Source: Chloroflexota bacterium
Lineage (GTDB): Bacteria; Chloroflexota; Anaerolineae; Anaerolineales; Villigracilaceae
Assembly: GCA_016223135.1 (NCBI GenBank)
Contig: JACRPQ010000001.1
Span: 58,675-122,674, forward strand
DNA length: 64,000 bases
Direction: 5' to 3'
Shown here: piece by piece, positions 1 through 9,070 of the stretch
How positions within the stretch are numbered: position 1 is the first letter of the stretch
Layout of the letters: each line of letters opens with the position of its first letter
Program-made: the position numbers and the translations under genes
Notes under the pieces: model-generated
What the model was told of the DNA's origin: nothing
Databases searched by the model: none
The model's input: only the letters and a program-made list of their open reading frames with translations

Positions 1-2
1 TC

Positions 3-326
3 ACGCTTCGCGACAGACTGTGGGAGGGCGCGGCGGCGAAAGGCAGTTACCTCATCGAAAAAGTGAGCGAACTCGCCGATGAATTTCCGCAAATCTATGA
101 GAAGGTCACAGGGAAAGGCTTGCTCATCGGTCAGCATTTCCGTTCGCCGGCGCTCGGCTACAAGGTGGCGGCAGAGTTGTTCAAGCGCGGCGTGCTGGTG
201 GCTGGCACGCTCACCAGCGCGCAGACCATCCGCATCGAGCCGCCGCTCATCATCACGCAGGAAGAGATTGACGAAGGCTTGAACCGTCTGCGCGACGCGG
301 TCGGCGCGGTGGCAAAGACGATGTGA
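3..326 (+). CDS. Class III aminotransferase, C-terminal part (start outside the window)
   Basis: The frame is open from base 3 and ends in TGA at 324-326. The visible residues match the small domain at the C-terminus of class III PLP aminotransferases (acetylornithine/putrescine/GABA type): a G-L-L-I-G stretch, a 'FKRGVLVAG' strand and the 'RIEPPLIIT..EID.GL' tail. The PLP lysine lies upstream of the window, so the substrate cannot be read. The polyamine ABC transporter starts about 105 bases downstream on the same strand, which makes a putrescine or related amine aminotransferase plausible; that is inference from context. Confidence 0.8.
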   Translation, partial: TLRDRLWEGAAAKGSYLIEKVSELADEFPQIYEKVTGKGLLIGQHFRSPALGYKVAAELFKRGVLVAGTLTSAQTIRIEPPLIITQEEIDEGLNRLRDAVGAVAKTM

Positions 327-363
327 ACCTCGTCCCTCATCCGGGGGTGGGATGAGGGTAAAA

Positions 364-393
364 TGTAGGACAAGTCTATAGACTTGTCCTACA
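364..393. repeat. 30-bp perfect palindrome (GTAGGACAAG family, copy 1)
   Basis: The two 15-base halves (TGTAGGACAAGTCTA and its reverse complement) are perfectly complementary. It lies between the aminotransferase and potA and could act as a hairpin in RNA. Related imperfect copies are at 6881-6912 and 14135-14162, so it is a dispersed element rather than a private terminator. There is no clear T-tract. Confidence 0.8.
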
Positions 394-431
394 AAAGGTA
401 GTATCAAATCCTATCCTAGAGGAGAAGATAG

Positions 432-1550
432 ATGCAAAGTGAGTTTGCAGTCGAACTGCGGGATGTTGTAAAACAATTTGTCACGCCCGAGGGGAATCTA
501 TTGAATGCGGTTGACCACGTGACCATGCAAATCAAAAACGGTGAGTTCTTCTCGATGCTTGGGTCTTCAGGCTGCGGAAAGACCACGTCGCTGCGCATGA
601 TTGCAGGCTTTGAGTGGCCCACGGAGGGGGAGGTGTACATTGAAGGCAAGCCGATGGGGCATACGCCGCCCTTCCAGCGCAAGGTCAACACCGTGTTTCA
701 GAATTACGCTCTTTTTCAGCACATGACCGTTTATCAGAACGTGGCGTTTGGGTTGGAGATGGAGGGGGCAGACAAGAACGAAATCGAAAAGCGCGTCAAA
801 CGCGCCCTGGAGATGGTTCAATTGACCGGTATGGAACGCCGCAAACCCCGCCAACTCTCCGGCGGACAACAGCAGCGCGTGGCGGTGGCGCGGGCGCTGG
901 TCAAATTGCCGGATGTGCTGCTGCTCGACGAGCCGCTCGGCGCGTTGGATTTGAAACTGCGCAAGGAAATGCAATTGGAGCTCAAGGCGCTCCAGCAGGA
1001 ACTCGGCATCACCTTCATCTACGTCACCCACGATCAGGAAGAAGCCCTGACCATGTCGGATCGCATCGCCGTGATGAGCAAAGGCAAGGTCATGCAGATG
1101 GGTACGCCGGTCGAAATCTACGAACGCCCCGCCAACCGCTTCGTGGCAGACTTTATCGGCGAGTCGAATTTTCTGGAGGGAAAGATCAAGTCCGTGTCGG
1201 CGGATGAGGCGAGCGTCTTTGTCCCTGCCCTGAATGCCGAGTTGAGCGGAGTGCCGATGTCGAAGGACTTTGTCAACGGCGAGGAAGTCGTCATTTCCAT
1301 CCGCCCGGAAAAAATCCGCATTGTGGATGCCGACGCTGAAAAGGACGGTGTTTTCCGTGCAAAGGTCATTAACTCCATCTACATCGGTTCGGATACGCAT
1401 GTGTTTCTCGATTGTAACGGCGTCAGGTTGAAGGTCATGGAGCAGAACCACATTTCCCGCCTCGACCCGCATTCCTTCTATCACAAAGATCAGGCGGTCG
1501 GCGTATATCTGATACCCGAAAATACGCTGGTGCTGAAAAAGGAGGCGTGA
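432..1550 (+). CDS. potA: Spermidine/putrescine ABC transporter ATP-binding protein PotA
   Basis: ATPase of a polyamine importer. Residues 7-240 form the ABC domain: Walker A 'GSSGCGKTT' near residue 45, signature '[15 protein letters not shown]' near 140, Walker B '[12 protein letters not shown]' near 160 and the switch His in 'YVTHDQEEA'. Residues ~245-370 are a TOBE domain, as in PotA/FbpC/CysA ATPases. The length of 372 aa is normal. The ATG at 432 is preceded by GAGGAG at 419-424. It overlaps or abuts potB and opens a potABCD operon, which makes polyamine the likely substrate over iron or sulfate. Confidence 0.93.
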   Translation: MQSEFAVELRDVVKQFVTPEGNLLNAVDHVTMQIKNGEFFSMLGSSGCGKTTSLRMIAGFEWPTEGEVYIEGKPMGHTPPFQRKVNTVFQNYALFQHMTVYQNVAFGLEMEGADKNEIEKRVKRALEMVQLTGMERRKPRQLSGGQQQRVAVARALVKLPDVLLLDEPLGALDLKLRKEMQLELKALQQELGITFIYVTHDQEEALTMSDRIAVMSKGKVMQMGTPVEIYERPANRFVADFIGESNFLEGKIKSVSADEASVFVPALNAELSGVPMSKDFVNGEEVVISIRPEKIRIVDADAEKDGVFRAKVINSIYIGSDTHVFLDCNGVRLKVMEQNHISRLDPHSFYHKDQAVGVYLIPENTLVLKKEA

Positions 1551-1552
1551 CC

Positions 1553-2476
1553 ATGCTTCAGCGGCTTCGTGAAAACAAAGCCTGGCAGGGGACGCTTCTG
1601 GCGCTTCCGACCACCTTATGGCTGTTTGTGTTGCTGGTTATCCCACTGTTTTTGACGCTGGTGGTCAGTTTTGGCAGGCGCAGCCCGGACGGCGGCGTAA
1701 TTTATGGTTTTTCCTTTCATAACTACCTGCGCCTGATAGGTTACAGCACAAACTGCCCGGCTGGTCAATCTGCCTGCTTCGATCCGTTGTATGCCCAAAT
1801 CCTCTGGCGCTCGCTCACGCTGGCGTTCTGGACGACGGTGATTGTCATTTTGCTTGCCTACCCGCTGGCATACTTCATCGCCCGCTCGCATCCGCGCCGG
1901 CGCAACACCTTCCTCATGCTGGTGTTGGTGCCTTTGTGGACGAACTTCGTTATCCGCGTCTATGCCTGGATGATGCTGCTGCGCGAACAGGGCGTCATCA
2001 ACGGCGTGCTGGGTTGGATTGCCGCACAGTTTGGCTTGCCTTTCCAGCCGCTGCAAATGCTCTACACACCCGGCGCAGTGCTGGTCGGCATGGTGTATGA
2101 GTTCCTGCCGTTCATGATTTTGCCCATTTTTACCTCGCTGGAAAAAATCGAACTCCCGCTGTATGAAGCCGCCGCAGACCTGGGGGCGAACCCGTTCCGC
2201 ACCTTCCTGCGGGTGACGCTGCCCTTGTCCATGCCTGGCGTGGTGGCAGGGACCATTTTGGTCTTCATCCCGGTCATGGGCACGTTCATCGTCTCCGACC
2301 TGCTGGGCGGCAAACAAGTGATCTTGGTGGGCAACCTCATCCAGAACCAATTCCTCTCGGCGCGCGACCCCACCTTCGGCTCCGCCGCCTCTTTGATTCT
2401 GATGATCATGACCCTCATCGTCACCTACTTCTACACCCGTAAGTTCGGATTTGGAGAGGAGATTATCACGGCATGA
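1553..2476 (+). CDS. potB: Polyamine ABC transporter permease PotB
   Basis: First inner-membrane permease of the importer. It has six hydrophobic segments and the permease coupling motif '[22 protein letters not shown]' region (EAA loop) near residue 205. The ATG at 1553 is chosen over the GTG at 1547 because AAGGAGG at 1539-1545 is 7 bases before it, while the GTG is one base away. An extra loop between TM1 and TM2 contains two cysteines ([11 protein letters not shown]), which is not universal in PotB. Its stop overlaps the start of potC by four bases (ATGA), suggesting coupled translation. Confidence 0.9.
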   Translation: MLQRLRENKAWQGTLLALPTTLWLFVLLVIPLFLTLVVSFGRRSPDGGVIYGFSFHNYLRLIGYSTNCPAGQSACFDPLYAQILWRSLTLAFWTTVIVILLAYPLAYFIARSHPRRRNTFLMLVLVPLWTNFVIRVYAWMMLLREQGVINGVLGWIAAQFGLPFQPLQMLYTPGAVLVGMVYEFLPFMILPIFTSLEKIELPLYEAAADLGANPFRTFLRVTLPLSMPGVVAGTILVFIPVMGTFIVSDLLGGKQVILVGNLIQNQFLSARDPTFGSAASLILMIMTLIVTYFYTRKFGFGEEIITA

Positions 2477-3354
2477 ACCCCTACCGCCGGCATCCCTTCA
2501 TCCGTGTTGCCACCGTCCTGGTGTATATCTTCCTGTATGCGCCGATTGTCGTGCTGGTCCTATACTCCTTCAACGCCTCACGCACGAACGTCTTGTTCGA
2601 AGGTTTCATCTCCTCCTTCGGACCTCTCAAGACCAGCGGGAGTCTCGTCACCCAAAGCCCATGCGGACCGTTTCACTGGTTCTGCGAACTTTCGCGCAAC
2701 CGCGAGGTTGGCGTTGCGGCGCGGAATACGCTGACCATCGCCTTCATCTCCACCCTGACTTCCACAGTCATCGGCACAATGGCGGCGCTTGCGCTTCAAC
2801 GCTATAACTTTCGGATGAAACCCTTTTCCCAGATTTCCCTTTACATCCCCATCGTCATCCCCGAAATCGTGATGGGAATTGGGATTCTCACCCTCTTCAG
2901 TCAGCTTTTTGGCGTGTTGAACAACGCCCTCGGCTTGGCTGGCGACTCCCGCCTCTCCCTCGGACTGGGAACGGTCATCGTTTCCCACATCGCCTTCAGC
3001 GTCCCCTTTGTGACGTTGGTCGTGCAAGCGCGCCTGCAGGGTTTCGATAAATCCTACGAGGAAGCCGCCATGGACCTGGGCGCCAACGAACTGGTCACGT
3101 TCTGGCGCGTCACATTCCCGATGATTTTGCCCGGCGTGCTTTCGGGCGCACTGCTGGCTTTTACCCTCTCGCTGGATGACTTCGTCATCACCTTCTTTAC
3201 CACGGGTCCCGGCGCCACCACCCTGCCGATTTACGTCTATGGTCTCTTGCGGCGCATCATCACTCCGCAGGTCAATGCCCTGTCCACCATCTGGATTGCC
3301 ATTGTGTTGACGGCGGTCATTCTCCTGCAGCGACTGCAAAACCGCGAAGCCTGA
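2473..3354 (+). CDS. potC: Polyamine ABC transporter permease PotC
   Basis: Second permease subunit, 293 aa, with six predicted membrane segments and the EAA coupling loop '[21 protein letters not shown]'-like near residue 195. The periplasmic loop after TM1 carries '[16 protein letters not shown]'. It pairs with PotB to form the membrane pore served by PotA. The start is fixed by the 4-base overlap with potB and a GAGAGGAGA ribosome site at about 2454. Confidence 0.9.
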   Translation: MNPYRRHPFIRVATVLVYIFLYAPIVVLVLYSFNASRTNVLFEGFISSFGPLKTSGSLVTQSPCGPFHWFCELSRNREVGVAARNTLTIAFISTLTSTVIGTMAALALQRYNFRMKPFSQISLYIPIVIPEIVMGIGILTLFSQLFGVLNNALGLAGDSRLSLGLGTVIVSHIAFSVPFVTLVVQARLQGFDKSYEEAAMDLGANELVTFWRVTFPMILPGVLSGALLAFTLSLDDFVITFFTTGPGATTLPIYVYGLLRRIITPQVNALSTIWIAIVLTAVILLQRLQNREA

Positions 3355-3365
3355 TCCCTATTTGT

Positions 3366-3393
3366 GAAAGCCACGGCGATAGCCGTGTGTTTC
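3366..3393 (+). other. Stem-loop between potC and potD
   Basis: CACGGC (3372-3377) pairs with GCCGTG (3382-3387), and outer GAAA/TTTC extends the stem. There is no T-run, so it is not a classic terminator. In binding-protein ABC operons such hairpins often let the binding-protein mRNA segment be more stable than the rest; that role here is inference. Confidence 0.45.
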
Positions 3394-3427
3394 AAAAACA
3401 CCAAACGAATCTTCTAAGGAGGAAGAG

Positions 3428-4561
3428 ATGAGCAAAAACCTGTTGTTCAAACTGACGGTGCTTCTGACTATGATGAGTCTCGCGCTGACTGCTTGCGGAA
3501 GCGGAGGCGATGCTGCTCAGAAAGTTACCTCGTCTGGCTTTGTCTGCCCCGAGCCGGACACGAAAATCGAGGTCACTTCCCAGGAACTAAACCTCTTTGT
3601 CTGGACCGAATATATTCCAACCGAATGGAAGGAATGCTTCGAATTGGTTTATGGCGTCAAAATCAATCATGATGAATATTCCAGCAACGAGGAAATGTAC
3701 GCCAAACTTTCGGCGGGCGGCACCAACTACGACCTCGTCCAGCCCACCGATTACATCGTCGGCTTGATGATTCGTCAGGGCATGCTGCAGAAACTGGATA
3801 AGAGCAAACTCCCCATGTCCAGTTTCGACCCGAACTATATGGACCTGCCCTTTGACCCGGGCAACGAATACACCATCCCCTATCAGGCTGGCACGGACGC
3901 CATCATCTACAATGCCGACAAGGTGGAGAATCCTCCCAAGTCCTTTGCCGATTTGTGGAACCCGGAATACGCCGGGCGCATGGTCTTCCTCGATGACTCG
4001 CGCGTCATCATCGGCATGACCCTGCTGACCCTCGGCTACGACGTCAACACCACCGACCCCGCCCAGTTGGAGGAAGCCAAGGTCAAACTGGCGGAACTGG
4101 TGCCGAACGTCAAACTCTTCGACAGCGACAGCCCCAAGACCGCCCTCATTGCCGGCGATGTGGATCTCGGCATCACCTGGACGGGCGAAGCCTTTCTTGC
4201 CGCTCAGGAAAATCCCGCCTTCACTTATGTTTATCCCACGGAGGGCGCTATCCTCTGGCAGGACAACTGGGCGGTTCCTGTTGGCGCTCCGCATCTGGAC
4301 GCCGCTTATGCCTGGATCAACTACACCATGCAGGGCAACATGTTCTGGCTGATGCTGCGCGACTTCCCTTATATCAATCCCAGCCTTGCGGCGCTGGAAT
4401 ACGCCAAAGAAAACCAGCCTGACCTCTACAACGCCTACATGGATTCGCCCATCACCAACGTCCCGCAGGAGGCGATTGACGCCGGCCACCGCATCGAAGA
4501 CGTTGGCGATGCCACCCCGCTCTACGATCGAATCTGGACAGAAGTGAAGGGTGGGGAATAA
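3428..4561 (+). CDS. potD: Polyamine-binding lipoprotein PotD
   Basis: Extracytoplasmic binding protein of the PotABCD importer. It has a lipoprotein signal peptide with lipobox 'ALTAC' (Cys23), then a type 2 periplasmic binding fold. PotD/PotF-like landmarks are visible: 'LNLFVWTEYIP' at the mature N-terminus, 'YDLVQPTDYIVG', 'GTDAIIYN', 'SFADLWNPEYAGRMVFLDDSR' (split here from a longer conserved region) and 'WTGEAFLA'. At 377 aa it is slightly longer than enteric PotD. AAGGAGGAAG lies 5' of the ATG and a strong terminator follows at 4592. Confidence 0.92.
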   Translation: MSKNLLFKLTVLLTMMSLALTACGSGGDAAQKVTSSGFVCPEPDTKIEVTSQELNLFVWTEYIPTEWKECFELVYGVKINHDEYSSNEEMYAKLSAGGTNYDLVQPTDYIVGLMIRQGMLQKLDKSKLPMSSFDPNYMDLPFDPGNEYTIPYQAGTDAIIYNADKVENPPKSFADLWNPEYAGRMVFLDDSRVIIGMTLLTLGYDVNTTDPAQLEEAKVKLAELVPNVKLFDSDSPKTALIAGDVDLGITWTGEAFLAAQENPAFTYVYPTEGAILWQDNWAVPVGAPHLDAAYAWINYTMQGNMFWLMLRDFPYINPSLAALEYAKENQPDLYNAYMDSPITNVPQEAIDAGHRIEDVGDATPLYDRIWTEVKGGE

Positions 4562-4591
4562 CCTCCCTCTTGCGCTTCACACGTGACTTTA

Positions 4592-4620
4592 GGCCGGTCG
4601 TGCAAACGACCGGCCTTTTT
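4592..4620 (+). terminator. Rho-independent terminator of the pot operon
   Basis: A perfect 10-bp stem GGCCGGTCGT / ACGACCGGCC with a GCAA loop (4602-4605) is followed by TTTTT. It lies 30 bases after the potD stop. Confidence 0.92.
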
Positions 4621-4749
4621 CTTCGGGACGTATTCTTCCAGCGCAAAAAGATTATCTACGTCAGTTCGGGATAAGCGTCCCGAAGGCTGATTCTGCTCTC
4701 GAACCCGCTGCGTCAAAAGCCTTATCCCGAATTCAGGTTATCTCTTCTT

Positions 4750-4846
4750 TACCGTACACAGAAATCCTAAAGGTCTGCTTTCCCTTCGTGAATTTGAGAA
4801 TTCCCAACAAGACCTTTAGGGTTTTTCACGAGAGGAAGGTACGGTA
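4750..4846. repeat. Dispersed inverted repeat, CCTAAAGG family, copy 1
   Basis: Outer arms TTACCGTAC (4749-4757) and GTACGGTA (4839-4846) face each other. Inner arms 'CCTAAAGGTCT' and 'AGACCTTTAGG' form a second inverted pair. A nearly identical copy sits at 51969-52075, and core-related copies occur at 12645-12676 and 31052-31145. It contains no ORF. The 4621-4991 interval otherwise shows nothing recognisable. Confidence 0.85.
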
Positions 4847-4991
4847 GAGAGGTTATCTCAAAGCCCTAACATGTGTGTCACGCTGATGGAGCGAAGCGAT
4901 CGAAGAGTCTCTTGTGTTGCAGGCAGGAAAAATGACCTTTTTGACATGATTATGAAAATGGGGTAAATCATAATTTTTCGTCATTAATTTA

Positions 4992-5020
4992 TTGACATCT
5001 CTGCGTTTTCGTTATAAAAT
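4992..5020 (+). promoter_or_regulatory. Sigma-70-type promoter of the Lrp-like gene, probably leaderless
   Basis: TTGACA (4992-4997) is followed by TAAAAT (5015-5020) with a 17-bp spacer; an overlapping TATAAA at 5013 gives 15 bp. A transcription start about 7 bases on would fall on or next to the GTG start at 5027, and no ribosome-binding site precedes that GTG, so a leaderless mRNA is likely. Confidence 0.65.
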
Positions 5021-5026
5021 AACCTT

Positions 5027-5494
5027 GTGGATGAAATAATTGTCACCCCGCCCTCCCCGCCTCTCGATGAAATTGACCGCCAGGTGATTGATGCCCTTCG
5101 CAGGGATGGACGCGCCGCTTTTGCCCAGATTGCTGAAAGCCTGAACGTCTCGCCGGGCATGATTCGCCTGCGCTACAACCGGCTTGTCGAACTCGGTTAC
5201 CTCAAAGTGGTCGCTGTCACCAATCCCCTCATGATGGGCAAGCGCACCATGGCGATGATCGGCGTCCGCACCGAGGGGAGCAAAATGCTCGAAGTGGCAA
5301 GCCGGCTGAGCGCCTTCGATGAAGTCGTCTATGTCGTCGTCGTCAGCGGCAGGTACGACTTGATGATCGAAGTCTTTTGCCGCGACCATGAAGACCTGCT
5401 CAACTTCCTCACCGAAAAACTCGCCAAAGTGGATGGCGTCCGCGAGACGGAATCGTTCATGTATTTGAAGATTGCGAAGGAGATTTATTTTTAG
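5027..5494 (+). CDS. Lrp/AsnC-family transcriptional regulator
   Basis: 155-aa regulator with an N-terminal winged helix-turn-helix at residues ~14-62 ('LDEIDRQVIDALRRDGRAAF', then 'IAESLNVSPGMIRLRYNRL') and a C-terminal RAM ligand-binding/oligomerisation domain at ~70-150. Lrp/AsnC proteins sense amino acids or related metabolites. Its position between polyamine uptake and the amine/aldehyde enzymes suggests it controls this block; that is inference. The GTG start is supported by the promoter spacing. A 16-bp inverted repeat begins at its stop codon. Confidence 0.88.
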   Translation: MDEIIVTPPSPPLDEIDRQVIDALRRDGRAAFAQIAESLNVSPGMIRLRYNRLVELGYLKVVAVTNPLMMGKRTMAMIGVRTEGSKMLEVASRLSAFDEVVYVVVVSGRYDLMIEVFCRDHEDLLNFLTEKLAKVDGVRETESFMYLKIAKEIYF

Positions 5495-5575
5495 AGTCTC
5501 ATAGTCTTGAGTCTTATAGTCCTATAGAGCGGTGAACCAACTAGTGACCTTGAGACTATAAGACTATGAGACTCT
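5493..5575. repeat. Inverted repeat with 16-bp perfect arms after the Lrp-like gene
   Basis: AGAGTCTCATAGTCTT (5493-5508) is the exact reverse complement of 5560-5575, with further shorter matches inside (variants of AGTCTTATAGTC). The left arm overlaps the regulator's stop codon. It may terminate transcription or be a mobile palindromic element; no T-run follows. Confidence 0.75.
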
Positions 5576-5650
5576 CAGACTAGCAGCTATTCGACTCACC
5601 CAAACTAACTCGCCGACGCGGGTTATAAAACAAATGGAGAAGAAAGGATT

Positions 5651-6877
5651 ATGAAAGTATTACTCGTAGGAGTAGGGGGAGTAGGGGAGGCGATTGCGGC
5701 GCTTGCAAAGCCGCAGCCTTGGCTGGAGCAGATGGTTTTGTGTGATTACAACAAAGCGCGCGCTGAAGAAGTGCAGAAAAAACTGGGGGGCGACGCCGCG
5801 CGTTTCCCCGTCGAGTTTATTGATGCGGGACAGCAGGAAATGGTCGAGGCGTTGGCGCGCAAGTACGGCGTTGACCTCATCATGAACGCCGTGGATCCCA
5901 TCTTCAACGAAAAAATCTTCGATGCCGCTTATAACGTCGGTGTGACTTACATGGACATGGCAATGACCCTTTCGAAGCCGCATCCGACCGACCCCTTCCG
6001 AAAGCCGGGCGTCAAGTTGGGAGATTACCAGTTTGCCAAATCGGCAGAGTGGGAAAAGAAAGGCTTGCTGGCGCTGGTGGGCATTGGCGTGGAACCAGGC
6101 ATGGTGGACGTATTTGCCCGTTACGCGCAGGATCACCTGTTCGACGAAATCGAAGAGATGGGCGTGCGCGACGGCGCCAGCCTGGAAATTGAAGGCTACG
6201 AGTTCGCCCCCAACTTCTCGATTTGGACGACCATTGAGGAGTGTCTGAATCCGCCCGTGATTTGGGAAAAGGATAAAGGCTGGTTTACCACCGAGCCGTT
6301 TTCCGAACCGGAGATGTTCGAATTCCCCGAGGGGATTGGAAAAATCGAAGTGGTGAATGTCGAGCATGAAGAGGTTCTGCTCATGCCGCGCTGGATCAAC
6401 ACCAAGCGAGTCACCTTCAAATATGGCTTGGGCGAGAAATTCATCAACGTGCTGAAAACGCTCAAGATGCTGGGGCTGGACAACAAGGAAAAAATCAATG
6501 TCAAGGGCGTGATGGTTGCGCCGCGCGATGTGGTGGCAGCCTGCCTGCCCGATCCCGCCCACCTTGGCGATAAGATGAAAGGCAAGACGTGCGCGGGGTT
6601 GTGGGTGAAAGGCATGAAAGACGGCAAACCGCGCGAAGTGTATCTCTACCAAGTGACCGACAACGAGGAATCCATGAAGCGCTGGGGCTGCCAGGCGGTT
6701 GTCTCGCAAACGGCGTTCAGCGCGGTCATTGCGATGGAGTTGCTGTTGCAAGGCTTATGGAAGGGGAGCGGGGTGCTGGGTCCCGAAGCCTTCCCGTCTG
6801 AACCGTTTATGGAGAGGATGGAAAAGTATGGCTTCCCGTATGGCATTCGGGAGATGACAAAGGAAGCCGTTGTGTGA
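5651..6877 (+). CDS. Saccharopine dehydrogenase-family oxidoreductase
   Basis: NAD(P)-dependent enzyme of the saccharopine/carboxynorspermidine dehydrogenase superfamily, 408 aa. A Rossmann nucleotide site 'VLLVGVGGVGEAIA' is at residues 3-16, followed by 'DLIMNAVDPIFN' and 'GVTYMDMAM'. The C-terminal half has the family's catalytic fold ('VGIGVEPGMVDVFARYA'). Members act on saccharopine in lysine metabolism or on carboxy(nor)spermidine. Next to the polyamine transporter either an amino-acid or polyamine role is possible and sequence alone does not decide. Start ATG 5651 follows 'GGAGAAGAAAGG'. Confidence 0.85.
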   Translation: MKVLLVGVGGVGEAIAALAKPQPWLEQMVLCDYNKARAEEVQKKLGGDAARFPVEFIDAGQQEMVEALARKYGVDLIMNAVDPIFNEKIFDAAYNVGVTYMDMAMTLSKPHPTDPFRKPGVKLGDYQFAKSAEWEKKGLLALVGIGVEPGMVDVFARYAQDHLFDEIEEMGVRDGASLEIEGYEFAPNFSIWTTIEECLNPPVIWEKDKGWFTTEPFSEPEMFEFPEGIGKIEVVNVEHEEVLLMPRWINTKRVTFKYGLGEKFINVLKTLKMLGLDNKEKINVKGVMVAPRDVVAACLPDPAHLGDKMKGKTCAGLWVKGMKDGKPREVYLYQVTDNEESMKRWGCQAVVSQTAFSAVIAMELLLQGLWKGSGVLGPEAFPSEPFMERMEKYGFPYGIREMTKEAVV

Positions 6878-6880
6878 ACG

Positions 6881-6912
6881 TTGCAGGACGAGTCTATGGG
6901 CTTGTCCTGCAA
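6881..6912. repeat. Palindrome, GTAGGACAAG family, copy 2
   Basis: TTGCAGGACGAG pairs, with a few mismatches that are G-U compatible, with CTTGTCCTGCAA. It starts just after the dehydrogenase stop codon and resembles 364-393. Confidence 0.7.
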
Positions 6913-7091
6913 GGGGGAAGAAAAGGCGCTTCGGACGGAAACAAGCATCGGGTCGGAAAGAAGCGAAGTACAGGGACGCAGAATCTTTCGATATCTGCGT
7001 CTTCTTTTGTCTGTTTCGGCAAGGTCAGGTTGTGATTCGCTCATCCCGCCTGTATAATTGAAAAAAATTGTTTCTTGGAGAGGAGGTCGCC

Positions 7092-8996
7092 ATGCCATAC
7101 GGTTACAACGGCAAAATTCTGCATGTGGATTTGACGAAGGGTGCGTTGACAGTGGAGGAACCGCCCGAATCGTTCTATCGTAAGTATTTGGGCGGGAGCG
7201 CGATGGGAATGCATTACATCCTGCGCGATGTGCCAAAAGGCGCCGACCCGCTCGGACCTGAAAATGTACTGACCTTGTTTACGGGTGTGACCACGGGTGC
7301 GCCAATTTCGGGACAGAGCCGTTTGAACGCCAACGCCAAATCGCCCATCAGCGGCGGCATCGGCGACTCGCAAAGCGGCGGCTTTTTCCCTGCTGAACTG
7401 AAGTTTGCCGGCTTCGACGGTATTGTGATTAAAGGCAAATCGCCCAAGCCGGTGTATCTGGCGATTGTGGATGGCAAAGCCGAACTGCGCGACGCCTCGC
7501 ATTTGATGGGGAAGATCACGGGAGAGGTGGACGACATCCTCCACAAGGAAGTGGACCCGAAAGCCGAAATTCTCCAGCATGGACCCGCCGCAGAAAAGGG
7601 CGTGCTGTTCTCGTCGCTGGTTTCGATGTCCAACCGTCATAATGGACGCACAGGCATGGGTTTGGTAATGGCATCGAAGAATCTCAAAGCGGTGGCGGTG
7701 CGAGGGACGAAGAAGGTGGAAGTCGCCGACCCCAAGGCGCTGACCGAGTTGAACCGCATCGGTCCCAAAGCCATCCCTGAAAACGGCGACATGGACGGGC
7801 TGGCAAAATTCGGCACGGCAGTGGTGGTGTTGTTCAACAATACGATTGGCTGTCTGCCGACCCGCAACTATAACGAGGGTCAGTTCGAGGGATGCGAATC
7901 CATCAGCGGCGAGAAAATGGCGGAGACCATCCTCAAGGAACGCGATACCTGCTACGCTTGCGTCGTCAAATGCAAGCGTGTGGTGGAAGTCAAGGAAGGA
8001 GCGTATAAGGTGGATCCGCGTTATGGCGGTCCTGAATATGAAACGCTTGGGACGTTCGGCTCGTACTGCGGCGTGAGCGACCTGGCGGCGGTCTCGCTGG
8101 CGAATCAAATCTGCAACGAATACGGCGTGGACACTATCGCCTGCGGCGCGACGATTGCCTTTGCAATGGAGTGCTATGAGAAGGGCATCATCACCAAAGC
8201 GCAAACCGACGGCATCGAGTTGAAATTTGGCGACGCCGATGCCATGCTGGCGGCGCTGAACAAGATCGTCAAGGGCGAGGGCGAACTCGGCAAGACGCTC
8301 GGCATGGGTTCGGAACGTGCGGCGAAAAAGTGGGGCAACGGCGCGGATGAGTGTCTGATTACGGTCAAGGGAGCGGAGGCGCCCGCCCACATGCCGCAGG
8401 CAAAGCGTTCGCTGGGACTTATCTATGCGGTCAATCCCTTTGGCGCCGACCATCAGTCTTCTGAACATGACCCCTATTATGAGGAGGGTGTTGGCGACTT
8501 CAACCTCAACCGCCTCAAGCAAATTGGACTCGGTTCGCCTCAGCCGGCTTACAGCCTCACCGAGGAAAAAGTCCGCTTCGCTTACGAGACCGAGGTCTTT
8601 TACTCCATGCTCGACTCGCTCGAACTCTGCCAGTTTGTCTGGGGTCCCACTTGGACGCTCTATGATGGCGAACAAACTGCCGCCATGCTGCGCGCGGTCA
8701 CGGGCTGGGATGTGACCCTCGACGAACTGATGGAAGTCGGACGCCGCCGCCTGAACCTCTTCCGCGTGTTCAACGCCCGTGAAGGCTTTGGACGCAAGGA
8801 CGACCAATTGCCGAAGAAATTCTTCAAGCAATTGCAGGGGACGGGTCCCACCGCGGGCTTTGCGCTCACGCACGAAGAGATTGATACTGCCATCGCTTCC
8901 TACTACAAGATGGCAGGCTGGACAAACGACGGCGTGCCGACTGCCGAGACGTTGAAGAAACACGGCGTCGAGTGGGCGGCGGATTACCTTCCGTAA
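7092..8996 (+). CDS. Aldehyde:ferredoxin oxidoreductase (tungsten/molybdopterin enzyme) 1
   Basis: Oxidises aldehydes to acids with ferredoxin as acceptor. 634 aa, full length for the AOR family: N-terminal domain 'YNGKILHVDLTKG' to about 210, then the all-helical cofactor domains. The [4Fe-4S] ligands are visible as C-x2-C-x3-C in 'DTCYACVVKCKRV' near residue 295 and a distal Cys in 'SLELCQFVWG' near 510. The ATG at 7092 is preceded by GAGAGGAGG, so it is preferred to an upstream TTG-type start. It belongs to the same strand-block as two aminotransferases, suggesting it removes aldehydes formed by transamination of amines (inference). Confidence 0.92.
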   Translation: MPYGYNGKILHVDLTKGALTVEEPPESFYRKYLGGSAMGMHYILRDVPKGADPLGPENVLTLFTGVTTGAPISGQSRLNANAKSPISGGIGDSQSGGFFPAELKFAGFDGIVIKGKSPKPVYLAIVDGKAELRDASHLMGKITGEVDDILHKEVDPKAEILQHGPAAEKGVLFSSLVSMSNRHNGRTGMGLVMASKNLKAVAVRGTKKVEVADPKALTELNRIGPKAIPENGDMDGLAKFGTAVVVLFNNTIGCLPTRNYNEGQFEGCESISGEKMAETILKERDTCYACVVKCKRVVEVKEGAYKVDPRYGGPEYETLGTFGSYCGVSDLAAVSLANQICNEYGVDTIACGATIAFAMECYEKGIITKAQTDGIELKFGDADAMLAALNKIVKGEGELGKTLGMGSERAAKKWGNGADECLITVKGAEAPAHMPQAKRSLGLIYAVNPFGADHQSSEHDPYYEEGVGDFNLNRLKQIGLGSPQPAYSLTEEKVRFAYETEVFYSMLDSLELCQFVWGPTWTLYDGEQTAAMLRAVTGWDVTLDELMEVGRRRLNLFRVFNAREGFGRKDDQLPKKFFKQLQGTGPTAGFALTHEEIDTAIASYYKMAGWTNDGVPTAETLKKHGVEWAADYLP

Positions 8997-9070
8997 ATAA
9001 TTGGTAAATGGTAATTGAGGATGAGGCAGATCACCTCATCCTCAATTACCATAGGTATGGAGACAAAACC

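Noticed and set aside
7041..8963. Long minus-strand open frame (640 codons) opposite AOR 1
   Set aside because: Same reason: antisense shadow of a gene with clear AOR motifs and a strong ribosome site.
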